From assembly GCA_022747635.1 (NCBI GenBank), contig JAKTNV010000003.1:12185411-12249410 (forward strand): 64,000 bases of DNA, given 5' to 3'. Made by a program: the position numbers and the translations under genes. Source of the stretch: Hetaerina americana. Taxonomy: Eukaryota > Arthropoda > Insecta > Odonata > Calopterygidae. Position 1 is the stretch's first letter, and the number at the start of each line of letters is the position of its first letter. Shown in pieces: positions 22,108-34,500 of this stretch. The notes beneath the pieces were generated by a model that saw only the letters and a list, made by a program, of their open reading frames with translations, searched no databases and had not been told where the DNA came from.

Positions 22108-24284
22108 CTGATTCAGCAAATAGGATATAAAAAAACATTAGCACATCAAGAATATTTATTGCATGATTGATCAGAACTAAGTCTCAGAGATTTAATGGAG
22201 TTTAGAGATCACATTCATAAGAAAATTTGTGAATAATTTGGATTATAATGGAGCTCACTAAAATAGATATTGATACTGTAGATGAATTTTATTTTTCAAT
22301 GGCATGCTATAATTTCCTAGCCACAGATAATAAAGGACGTGGCTAACAATTACACATGTTTAAGGCTCCTTTTTCATTGCAAATCATTAATGACAAGAGT
22401 GAATCTTGTGTCACTCAAGTCACAAAGAAAGAGAAAACATGACAATAATTTCTAAAGGTGAAATATAAAAGCCATAATACATAATTTTGTTAGAGGCAGG
22501 CATAGAACATTAACTAGCAGTTAAAGACTTCAATTTCCATTTTTATTTTGCATGAACATATGTATCTTTCTATGAAGCATGCTCCTTTCTCCAGATCTTA
22601 GCTACAAATGGCAGTTAAAAAAGTTGCTCAAAAGCAATAAATTTCAATAGAAATTTATTACATAAGGGGTTGTGCACATTATTTTAAATTTATATTTATA
22701 TTAAGTGATTGCTCAGAAAAAAGAATTCAAGCTTAAATATGGCAGTTTCTATGCATTATGTACTAACATGAATATATATTTATCAACACTAAACTAGCAA
22801 TCAACGATAGTCTGTACAAACTATGTTGTATTGTGCACAATTTAATAATCCTTCATTAATAATATTAAATTGCTGAAGAGAAAATACAATACCAAACAAG
22901 AAATGCTTCTAAAATAACACCAATTCTAAATTTCTAACAAGAGCTTAATAAGAAAGAAATAACAGTTGCCAGGCATCATGAGCTATACTCTGGTTGAGTG
23001 AGATTTTGAATGGCGTAAGCATTTGCATGTGTAGAGTAGGTACACAAAATATCCTAGCATGGGCAGCTAAGGTTTTAGGTCAGTCAATATTATCACTTAA
23101 AGAAATTGAGAAAAAAGGTATCAGAATAAGTAGAAACCTATTTCATACAACACTGTAAAAGGCCCTTGGATTGCAAAAGAGACAAAGATGTGCAAAAAAC
23201 ATGCCTAATGTAGTTAACTGCACAAAAGAAATAAAAGGAAGTTTGGAGCTAAATTCCTTCTTTTTGACACCTTAGCTTTTCAGAATGATGGACTGTAAAA
23301 TGATCATTTAACATAACCACCGATTACCCCTGATTTTGCTGTATTATGTCACTGCTGTCACTGTTTTTAATGGCAAGTTGCAAAATGCAGTGCAATGCAA
23401 TAAAAAAGTGCTGTCTTCATCATCAATTATCTTCTTATTTAAATAAATATGTGCACATATTGGAGGCTATTGAGAATTTAACAAAAGCATAGTGTGGCAC
23501 TGCTGGATGGATGTAATTACAACTACTGAAATATATCCTTCAACTGTAAAAAATCAAAAATCAATGAAATTCAAGAAATATTTACCATGCTTATTAATTA
23601 ATCAATTTATTTTTATGAGTATTATTTCCTTGGAATCAGGTTTGAATTGCCCAATGAAGTAAAATTGGAAAAACATCACCTTTGACACTTTGGCATCTTT
23701 GCAATAGAAATTAAAATATACTAAGAACAATTGCTTCGCTTTTATTTCAAGAATATGACCACCTTTGCCATCAACCTAAATTATTAACATTTATTTTGAG
23801 ATACATGCTACCACAATGATAAATAGTACAATCTTTAAGTTAAAGTCTTAAATATCTGAATTCCAAGTCCTTCTATGGATAAACCTCATCTGTAAGCTAA
23901 TTTTCAGCACAGAAAGGATTAAAATTGAAAAAAAATATCTTTTCAATATTTAACCAATGGTTACTTTCATGAAAACTTAGAAATTACTCAATGATATCAT
24001 ATTAATGAACTTTTCTTGGATATACTTGACTGAGTCAATAGTCTTTGACAATGTACAGTGCCATCAGTCCACCACCCATGTAAACAGTAGTGAGGTGCAA
24101 ATTAATACAAAAGTAAATGCATTTGTATATTATGCAAATGAAATAGTGATGAGAATATTAAATATGAAAATTGGTTTGTGTATCTCAGACATAATAAATG
24201 CACTAAATAAGCTATGAAGCAAAGGACAGCATGGTATGTAGCACTAGTATTTATGTACACACTTGTAAGTTACACAGCTGGCCT

Positions 24285-24440
24285 TGATGGCAGAGGGGTA
24301 GAATGTCTACATCATGACCTCGTGGCAGCTGGTTAGAATCCTGCCAAAGGCATGGATGTCTGTAATTATAATCATTATCACCAGGCCATCATCCTGAACA
24401 GCCCTTAGTTACCAAAATGGGTTTAATCGTCCAAAAAACT
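24285..24440 (+). mobile_element. SINE-like sequence with tRNA-type promoter (family C)
   Basis: A tRNA-like head: TTGATGGCAGAGGGGTAGAA resembles an A box, and CTGGTTAGAATCCTGCC about 40 nt further on resembles a B box (GGTTCGAATCC with one change). An unrelated AT-rich body follows (ATCATTATCACCAGGCCATC). No target duplication was found. The body is unlike SINE families A and B in this window. Confidence 0.5.
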
Positions 24441-25037
24441 GATGATGAATATGAACAATATTTGGTTTTATTTAATGGATATATAAACTAATCATACAGT
24501 AAATCCAAATTTTCAATCCAATTCCAACTACATAATTTAAGAAATACGGCAATACATTTATAAGATAAAATGTATTAAAATACAAAATTTCCTACGTAAG
24601 GTAATCAATGGGATATAAATCAATAGTATATAAATAATCAATGCGATACAATGGGATCTAACAACTACATGGGAGATGAATTTGTTCAAGACTAACGTGA
24701 ATAACTTCTTTCAACCCAAAAGAGAAGATTTTTAATGCATCTAGAAAAATGTTCTAAATTGCTAAATTTTTAATTTTGAGTAAAATATTTCCTGCACTTG
24801 CTTCAAAAATACTTCATTGGTTACTCATATGTACACAAAATTAAGGTTAATACAGTGGTACCAGCCCTATGGTGCAGAGGTGAGGCTGCAAACAAACTCT
24901 TGGGGGAAGTCGGTACAGGTGGAAAGAAAAAGATGAATACAGAAAAAGGGGGAAAAGAAGAAGACCATTGGAAGAAGAGTGGAGGAGAAGGCAAAGAAAT
25001 GCAGCAAGCGAGGAAGAAGATAAGTAACATGGCAGAT

Positions 25038-25085
25038 GAAGCTGGGGTATTAGGCACTGTGGAAGCTGGGGTATTAGGTACTGTT
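25038..25085. repeat. 24-bp tandem duplication
   Basis: Two adjacent copies of a 24-nt unit beginning GAAGCTGGGGTATTAGG, differing at two positions, in a purine-rich stretch. Confidence 0.9.
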
Positions 25086-28000
25086 GCATATTAGGGAAGG
25101 CATCCAACAAGTGGAACAATTTACACCATAGAGAAAGGTGGATAAATTGAAGGGAGTTATATTTTTTTAGGAATGAAGGAAGATAGCAATAGAAACCCAC
25201 CAATGGCAATAGCTCTTAACAAAGATTCCAATGGGCCCACAGTTTAATACTCCACTAAACAGAGAGCAGTCCTGCACTTTAAAGTGAGGATTGGAACACC
25301 GCTAAAAATTTGTTGCCACCAGGTTTCAAACCCTTGATGACTAATGCTAAAAAACTGACAAGCTCATCTATTAGATCCTCCTGAAGGTCTGGGCAGGTAA
25401 CCACATCCTGCACCTCTCATAACATTAAATGGAAGGGCCACTGGTTCCATAAAGTTGATAAATGACAAATGACTTTTATCACCAGGACATTGTGCTACAA
25501 ATTAAATATGGTAATGCCAAATTCAACTTGTTAATAGCAAGGTTTTGCTCAATCTGATTGAAATGACATATTTCGTTTTTTTCTTTCTGGATATTATATA
25601 CATGCAGGGCCATCTGAGAAGTGTCTCAAATCTTAAATTTACATTTAAGCAGGCACTCTTGTTAGGAGGGATTGATCTAAGTAGGATCTAGCCACCAGCC
25701 AAAGGAGAACAAAATGGGATGATTTAATAAAAAGATCCTGAGCACATAAAATACAAATGGTAGAGGAATGTCCTTTTTGTATTGATATGTCCTATTTGAT
25801 ATAGGTTTGGACAACCACATGGAACCAGCCTTAGGCACCGACTAAGTTCCTCTTATAATGGACTTGGCACTCTGCTTAAAGCTACCGGGTAAATTACTAA
25901 TTTTAAATCTAGTTTTCTGGGAAGTTGATGATTGATATTGGATCCAATGTCTATATCCACTCAGGTTAAGTAGTCGGTCAACTTCAAGATGTAGATATTT
26001 GTTGCCAAACAATTAAGTATACTTAACAAATTGGTAGGATTGGATAATGAGGGGCAGCACAGAAGGCAGAGGGGGTGTCCCTGAGTGTGAAAGACCAAAA
26101 AACAGCTATAGTACTGCAGTGTTAAAGGTAACAGGAAACCATTAGTTAATTATCCTAAGAATCAGCAAATCAGCTACACTTTTCTGTGAGCTTTTATTGA
26201 AAGCAGATCCGATGAAGTCCTTCAAACAAAAATATTCTTAGCCGATAGATATTAAACTAGAACCTCATTTGAATATCCAGGTGGGAACTGCCTGAGAGAA
26301 CATCATTCAAAAGTTGGTAAAAACAATTGGCATTGGAACCTGTAAATTAGAGCTCTTTAGACATGAGGAATACTGGAGAATTACAAGTTTGAAATATGGT
26401 ATAAGATATTTTGTAAGTTTACTTACAGTAACTGCTCAAACAGGACATTTTTGGAGCAACAACTACACTCTGAATTATGGAAAAAGAAATAGAAATGTAG
26501 GAATATTGCTACAGAAGTGAGTCATAATGGAAATACAGAGCTTCCTATGGTAGGTACAATAAATGAATCGATGTGATAAGAATAGTAATGAAGATCATGA
26601 GGGCTATGGTGCAAATTCCTGTACTTCAAAAGAAGAGGGAGTAGAAGAATCCTACAAAAGTATAACAGAGTTCTCATAAAACCGACAAAGAGAAGGAAAT
26701 CCTATGAATTTTAGCAATTAGAATGCCATTGCCAAAGTAGTCAAAAAGGAAAGAATAGAAAGCATAGACAAGAAAAATGGAAATATATATGAAAAAAGGC
26801 TAATTTAAATATGGACTATGCATCAGTAGTGGCAAACACCATGCATGAAGATCTTCTCAGAAGAGGCTATGCATGGAAAATACCCTGAGAGATAGCAAAA
26901 TATTAACTTGATTCAATTCTAGCGGATAGGAGATTAACAAATGAAGTAAAATAAGTGGGTACTGCAAAAACTACCTTGGTGCATATATTCACACTGAACA
27001 CAAATTAATGATAATGACGTGCCAACATAAATTCAAAAAGCCAGAGGAAACAACGGAGAAGAGATGGCATTAAATTTGAAAGATTCTCAACCAAGGCTGA
27101 CCTTCTAACAGGCACTGGAAGAAGAAGGGGGAAAAGGCATTATAACCATTACTATCCGCAAGAATGAAATATAACTTATATACCCCCAACAAATGGAGCA
27201 GAAAAGTATAAACACTTCTGAACCAATGAAATTATGCCTTGGGAGGATGATGCTCAAATAGCTAAAAAGAAGTTCTTTAAAGTGTATGAGTATGAAATAG
27301 ACTTCAAGAAAAACTGAAAATAACACAAGAATAAAAGAGAAGGCATACATTGGGGTAAAACAGTTTGAGGGCAAGTGAATACAAAAAACTGGAGGAAGCT
27401 CCTGGTTGAAATTAATCAAAGTATGATAGACATAAAAGCAAAAAATGCAAAGACATGAAGAGGTTAGTTGATTTCCTGAGTGTGAAGCTGTGTTAAACTA
27501 ATCTCAGGCTTGGTGACTAGTGATGATGATGTATGGATTGATCCTGTGGCATGCACCTTTTCACTATGCAGGTAATCGGACAAAGGCTGATTAAAAACTA
27601 AACGGAACAGTAACTAATAGTAGCTGTAGATAGGTATGTGTTCAATAAAATCAGTAAAACATACCATTTCTTTTACATAGTTATGATTAATATAACCAGC
27701 AGCCAATACACAAAAGGAGTTCTTTCAAAAGGCTCAGAAAATGTGAGACTTCTGCTGTTTGCAGCCTTCTGGGACAGATTAAATAATTTGCATTTGAAGA
27801 GGTTATTTTATAGAATATTAATTAAAATTAACAATAAGCAGAAATTATTGTGGATTTCGGAAACTTACACTTCAACTAACTATAAGTTATAAATTGAAGT
27901 TTGTAACTACCTATCCTTCCTATCTGTCATTAACCCACATCTCAAAATAGGTACTTATTATCGACTTACAAAATTGAGAAAGTACAAATCTATATGGTAT

Positions 28001-30733
28001 ATTGTCCGATATTTATTTGAAAGTTTTTTCAGGAGGAGCTAACCTCGACATTTTGAAGCTATAGATTTTACCAAAAGTGACTCAAATAATACATGTCCCT
28101 CAAGTGGATAACTCATGACAGTTGACTTCATTTAGAAAAAAGAAAAAATTGCAATTCTATGAAATGATTCTAATGGCATGAGTTGTACACATTAATGGAA
28201 ATAGAATGAAGGTAGAGGTGCAAAAAATTGCATCATTTCAACATTAAGAGAAGACTTGTTTGGCAGTATAATTTGTGTTAAGAAAATGAATGCTATTTAC
28301 TTGGCTCTAACTCCAATGCTTTTCAAGGGGAAGGATGGGATAAGTCCACATTGGAAGGCCATTCGTTAAAGTTGTGAGGGTGAACTTATGAATTGCTCAT
28401 GTTGCATTAAATAATCCACGAAATTAGTTTAAAGAGATTGGTACCATAAATTATGAAGTAGATTCTAGTAAGCAGTTAATTGATATAAACTTCATAACAA
28501 GGAAGCACAAATATAATAGTTTTCCTACACTTCTGATTATATATCATTTTGTGATTCTCAATGAGACTAATCTGTTGTAATGAATTTTACTTTTATAATC
28601 AGATGGTTAAGTCCTGGCAATTAAGGATATGGTTTAAGACAGTGACAAAAACAGCTATGGGGATACTATTACTATGTGCAATCTATTTCCTTCTGTGGCC
28701 TAATTTTCTCAGGTTAAAACTACATATTTATTATACCAATGAAATATGTATGAAATTAGGTTTTGAAACATAATTGATAAACTGGCCTAACTGTTAGCCA
28801 ACTCAAGAACACTCAAATTCTCACTCAAGAAAATAATTCTCTCTTGCAGAAAGAATAAAAAATTATCAAGATTCCAATGATGGTGCAGTAATAAGGGATA
28901 AAATAAAAATATATTCCTTCCTTTACATCCTTTAGTTATATTACATATAAGGTACCTTATAATCATGGACAGTTCCATAAATTGCTGCAGTATAAATAAT
29001 TAGCTGAAGCCCTTGAAAGATGAGGATTCCTAGATAAATACATGAGGCTATTATAGTTCCGTGAATTATCAACATGAGAAAATATCCACAAATAATAGTA
29101 CCATGTTGAAGCTCACTGTGATCATAAACATCTTTCAGTAAACAGCTACGGAGAGGAATAATAACTCTGTGGGGTCATCATTAAACATATTGCTAAAACT
29201 CATTTAAAAATTAATACATTGTTGATCTTAGGCAACACAGCTGATGTCCATGTGCATTCTGATGTTGATGCAGCATGAAATTCAAGTTTGAAGCCCAGTA
29301 TTATTTATGCCAACCGCATTATGTGCTCTTTGGAAGTTTCCATTGTTTAAAGTAAGGCTCGAATGAGTTATTGAGCAATTTTGGTGGGGTATTTACATAC
29401 CTTATTCATAAAATTGTATGGAATATAAAAAAATAGATAAGAAGGAGCAATGTGTTATGTAGAGGTAAATTCAAAGAAATTATGGGAAGGAATTACACAT
29501 TTATGAACATACTTATGTCTGTAGAAAGTTTCAAATGTTTAAGGTATGGCACCAAGTGCCATATTACATTTATCTGCACACAGCTAATTATATGAGCAGA
29601 AGTGGTAGATAACTCAGTGTTTTGAGCATCTCTCTCTCTCTTTCTCTCTCTCTATTTGCTTTACACAAGGCATCCTGTGGAATAAAAAGTCCAAATAAAG
29701 CCTTCCTTATAAGAATTCATCAAATATATTTCGACGTTTTGGGACAAGTACTGTAAATCTGATTGTTATGCTCTTGCTTGCAAGCCCAGCTCATTTCAAA
29801 ATGTAAGCTATTTAAGGGTGCATTTGTAACATTCACAGATTAGTTCAATGCAAAGGTAGGTTGAGTTTGACATTAATACACGGAGTGAAACTCCAATATA
29901 GCCTCTCCACTGTGATTTTCATTGTTTATTAATTGTGTATGTCATCTAATATAGAGTAATAATAATTAGTGCATATATTCATTTCACTGCTAGCACATTG
30001 CAGTATACTGTCAGACTTTGTCATACAAAACTTTTTCACATGTTTTCCCTACCTGGGGAAAGGTTGAGGCTTCAACTTTTTTTTTCTATTCACAGGTGGC
30101 TTGAATGAGCAAGGTTTGGCGAAAGAAAATTTATAGAAACCTTTTAAAACTACCAGTGTATCTGTTTATAAAGTATCACTCACTGAATGGAAAGTTGACA
30201 TTTCAACTATTAGAAAAACACAGATATGATACATTGTTCTTGAAAATTAATTCAGTCAGTCTCATAACACAGAGCTGAATTTTTGTTTCACTAATATTTA
30301 CTCCTGAGTTTTAATGTGAGGCATGTTTCACAGTTAAAAAAATTAGAACCACACGCTTAAAGAATTTCTAGTACCTTGGTTGAATCTATTACAATTAACT
30401 ACAAAACTAACAGTAAGACACTGCAATGCTAAGAAGCAAAAAAATCTGGACACATATGAGGAATCAATTATATAGATCTCACAAATAGTGTTTGGTTACT
30501 ATGACACATTCTGATAAGACCTCTGTGCAACAGCTATTTCAATGGTCCCATTGTAAAATATGGAAATGGTTTTGGTTAATAGAATAATGGGAAAGAGGGA
30601 CTTGACACATCACCACCAAAGGAATTTTAAAAGATAAAAAATGTTTGCCTAAGAAAGGTCATTTTTTAGTTAATGATATGGATGTTGTATATGTTTCAAG
30701 TGCTGCTCTCCTAGGGTAATATTAAAATGTGGA

Positions 30734-30841
30734 GTGCTGCTCCAGAAGGCGTGCAAAACTCGCTGGCAGCGATATGTGGACGCACAAGGGTGCTACTTCG
30801 AAGACTTTCGAGAGAATGTATCAATGCAACTATGGCAATAA
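30734..30841 (+). pseudogene. Transposase C-terminal scrap
   Basis: One plus-strand frame reads LLQKACKTRWQRYVDAQGCY, then FEDFRENVSMQLWQ and a stop. The pattern W-x-R-x-V-D-x-x-G-x-Y-F-E is the usual end of Tc1/mariner-type transposases. Nothing upstream continues the protein, so this is a 5'-truncated remnant. A tail follows (about 30842-30890, AATTTTGGGACAGATCTTGT), then a microsatellite. It is in the opposite orientation to the catulin gene. Confidence 0.65.
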
Positions 30842-30892
30842 ATTTAAATCGACTCAGTCCTGCAAATTTTGGGACAGATCTTGTACATATGT

Positions 30893-30894
30893 AT

Positions 30895-30982
<88 letters not shown>

Positions 30983-30990
30983 ACACACAC
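30893..30990. repeat. Compound microsatellite (TA)n(GT)n(AC)n
   Basis: About 40 bp of alternating AT, then about 36 bp of GT, then ACACACACAC. The GT and AC blocks are mutually complementary and could fold back. Tyr-Ile and Cys-Val frames across it are artefacts. Confidence 0.97.
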
Positions 30991-31184
30991 ATAAATACAC
31001 TCATACATACTGCATACATATACAGGTATACATACATATTTACTCGTATGAATATATACACACACCACTGCAAAAATAAAGACAAAGCGCATATATCACA
31101 TACTCTGAAACCTTACAAGCAACAGTGACCAAAGTAACAGAATACTCCGATTGCCTCTGTAATTAACATAGGTGAATGGAGTAG

Positions 31185-31300
31185 AGAGAGAGAGGGAGCG
31201 AGAGAAAAGGGTAGGGGGGAGATAGACACACACACACACACACACACATACACTGAGAGGGACAAAGAGGAAAGAGAGAGAGAAAGAGAGACAGAGCTGA
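31185..31300. repeat. GA-rich and (CA)n low-complexity tract
   Basis: AGAGAGAGAGGGAGCGAGAG, then a CACACA run near 31226-31248, then more GA-rich sequence. It lies in the first part of the intron immediately downstream (in gene direction) of catulin exon a. Confidence 0.9.
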
Positions 31301-31389
31301 GGACTTAAGATACAACATGGTCGCGAAGAGAGATTCATGGGAGTGAGTGATTGAGGCTCTTTTTGGGGGCTTTCTTCTGAGTACCGCAC

Positions 31390-31547
31390 CCTGTCCTTGG
31401 CTAGAAGCAGTTGCTTCACCACGACCACATCCGCCAAGAGCAGCACCCGCGTGACGGAGGAGAGTAGGCACCGGGCCGCCCGCACCACGGTCCCTCTCTC
31501 CCTCGCTGCCTCGCTCGCCCCTTCGCACAGCCTCTCTATGGCACCAC
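31390..31547 (-). CDS. CTNNAL1: alpha-catulin, most 5' exon found (exon a)
   Basis: This exon encodes part of the N-terminal vinculin-type helical bundle of alpha-catulin, a cytoplasmic scaffold related to alpha-catenin. The acceptor is a TTTGGTACAG tract ending at 31548, and the donor is AGG|GTGCGG after 31390. It enters in phase 1 and leaves in phase 0. The translation includes IERLCEGASEAARERG and then AARCLLSSVTRVLLLADVV, close to the human catulin block AARLLLSSVTKVLLLADRV (recalled from family knowledge). Joining after AKDR to VARSLGRLEG of the next exon gives the expected alignment. The exon is much richer in CpG than the introns to its left. The preceding exon was not located, so this is not the true start of the protein. 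Confidence 0.88.
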
Positions 31548-34500
31548 CTGTACCAAATAGGGAGAGCAACAAATTAGGTCTTTGACCAACCAGAAAATGG
31601 GAAAAACAATTCTCTTGATGAACAAGACAACTGGGAACTTTGAAATATTCATCGGAAAAAAGCTGCTTTATAAAAAAAGGTGAGACCTATTCACTGAAAA
31701 TTGATTTTTTTCTTTATAATTATTAGATTAGTTAAGTATTATTACCTTTTAACTGTTTGAGTAATCAGCCAAAATATTTAGAAAAAATGAAGATTAACGA
31801 GGCAATAACCTTATGACCAGGGCCGGCCCGAGGTGCCATCGCGCCACGAATGCAATGGGCATTCCATTCTTATCCTTTCTCTCTACTGCGGCGGATAAAA
31901 TTAATAAGGAATTGGCTGTTAACTTATTTTTGAACTCCAAATCTCAAACAACTTACTATGCTGTTTGAGGCGATATAATACATCGTGAGCAATAATACCT
32001 TTATCCCACAGAATTCGCGAAAGACCATTAGGGAGTGGCTGAAACTTACACAGAGAGTGGTTTACTCGTTCTTCGTTAACCCTTTTTAAAATCACTTTGT
32101 TTTTACGAATGATGGCTAGTCAAGAAAAACAATTCAGCGGCTCAGAATCACAACAAAAGAAATGGAACCAGTCAGGAGGTCGTCATGGTCAGCCTCCCGA
32201 TTCGCCCGTAATTGGGGGTGGTTCCGAGTCTTCAATCCTCATTTAATATCTGATTTAGGGCGAGCGAATCGAGTAAAATTTCGGAATTCGGCGAACAGTC
32301 TCTTTGCAGAGACTTGGATAAAATTACGGCAGGGGTCAGAACAAGGATTAAACTGAAGTCTCTAGCAATATTTAAAGACTATTTCTCTCCGAAAGGGATG
32401 AAAAACCATGAAGATTTTTTTGCAATTCCATGCGGCGATGACCTTCAGACTACTGGAACACTCATTAGGACTGAACACAAATACGTAATACAATCGCTAG
32501 ATTACCTGCCGCTGAATAGTGGTTGCCAAATAAATTTAATTAATTGAATTTCACCCGGTACTTTTTCTTGTTTCGCTACTCTAATTTTTATCTCTTCAAA
32601 CGAAGGATCACATTTTTTCGCCATTTCCAGATTTGTCGAGTACCGTCAATTAAGAAAAATCACATTACTGAGTAGGAAGAAGTATTTACTGTATAAATTT
32701 GTTTCCTTTCATCGGACCTCGGAAGTTAAAATGTGAAGAGCAAACTCTTACAAGAACAATTTGAAACAGGCGATGACGAACCAAAAGGTAGTCAATTCAT
32801 GCAGCCACTCTGATGATTACCATTGCTATGGAAACATATTACAAGCAAATTCTTTATTGTATTAGTTTAAATAATTATACAATCAAGGTGAGGGCACCTG
32901 CTTTATCTTATCCCTCTTGTTGCAAAATTTTCAGTAATTTATTAAGTTTATATTACATTGAAAATTTAAATAGACATTACATATTTTCTTTAGTGCTATG
33001 CTTGTTATGTTATCGTAATAACATAATCATACACATACATTTGAGATGGAATGTGCATTTCGTTAGATATTTTACGTGATTTATTGCCAAAAAATAAGAA
33101 ATAAATAGGCCTAATTTATATAAATACGTGCTAGCGGTTTATAGTCGAGCGGTCTTTGTGCCACAATCGGCCCGCGGTCTTCTTATAACTCAGTCCTTTC
33201 TTTATTTTCCTCTCAATAAGTCCGTGGTGATCTCCGTCTCTATCCCCCTTCTATTCTTACGAGTAATTTTCTCGAGTCCGGGAAAATTTCATGCAGTTTA
33301 CTATATATTTTATTTTATAAGCAATAGTATATTGTTTCACTGTGGGAATGTGTTCGTTGACCTGTATACATCCGCGACTTTGCATTCCTCCTAATCTTTA
33401 TCACCCCTCGAAATTCGAAATATCAGCAAGGATAACACGAGACGATTCTTAGCAGCAGCTATTATAGACGGAGTTTGCCTAGGCCATCTTCTCTATTAGT
33501 GACTAGGCTAGTCGCTGTAGGAGATAAGGGTTCTAGGGAGAGGAGGGAGGGTCGGGACGTATCCAGCGTCAAAATCATCCTCCTCTCAAATAAAGGTTCC
33601 ACGGTGCCCACATTCACACATCGGGTCTGACGAACGGACGAAGCACAGAACAGGAGAAATACTGCGCTGGGGGGAATTCCGCGTCGTATGAGGACTAGTC
33701 ACGCCAGCCTTTCACTTTACATTACATTCTGGAAACAAAGGGCAGAACAAAGAAAAGCCTAGACGAACGGGTAGTGTGAGGTGACGCGTAAAGACCGCCA
33801 ATTTGTTTCCTCAGGTTGTTCTTCGAGATTACTTTCTGGTTTCATTTGAATTATTACTACGCAAAATTACACGTTTTGAATAGTAGGGACATAATTGAAA
33901 AAAAAAGAAAGTGGAGGAACATAGGAGCCGTGAGTTAAGTTTGAATGGTCCCGTTATGAAATGGAAAATACAAAAATAATTGATATATTTGGATAATGGA
34001 TTACCGAGAGAAATACAGTTATTTTCTAGGTGCTCAGGATCTATCAAAAATTGCATCTCAAACATCTCTTAAAAGTTAGTAATTGCATTTACCAACCACT
34101 AATTGTAAGTTAGTCCAACTGTATCAGGTAAGTGAATGTATACACCCGAAATAATGTTAGCTACGGAGGTGTTTACCAAGTAAAATTTCCTCAAATTGGA
34201 AAAATATGGATTTGTAAAGTTATCACATACATAACAAAAGAGTAAAAGTATTTTTTTAGCATTTATTCCATTTGAATATATTTATACGAAAGAAGTAATT
34301 GTTTTACAATTTAAACTCTCACTATTTACATAAGAGTTCGTATACAAATCACCATAAATTTGATAGGTGCTTTACTTATTAACAGGATCCCAGATTAAAT
34401 CTTGATAGATCGCTTGTTTTCATTATAGTCCCAATTTAGTTACAAATGATAAATTTATAATATTCAAACAAAATATTATTCCATTCCACGAAGCAAAAAC

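Larger units (their letters stand above)
22108..31389 (-). other. alpha-catulin intron between exons a and b (9.3 kb)
   Basis: Very CpG-poor intron; by hand I count about one CpG in 22141-22740. It contains a SINE-like tRNA-type head at 24285-24440, a 24-bp tandem duplication at 25038-25085, a CT-rich tract near 29626-29654, a transposase C-terminal scrap at 30734-30841 and a compound microsatellite at 30893-30990. A purine-rich stretch around 26030-27450 looks like an old repeat with many stops, but I could not match it to a family. Confidence 0.7.

Noticed and set aside
25250..25470. Another SINE copy (B-box-like GGTTTCAAACCC)
   Set aside because: No convincing A box at the right distance, no partner copy in the window, no target duplication.
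26030..27450. LINE-like coding remnant
   Set aside because: Purine-rich with a few suggestive words but too many stops and no reverse transcriptase or endonuclease motif that I could find.
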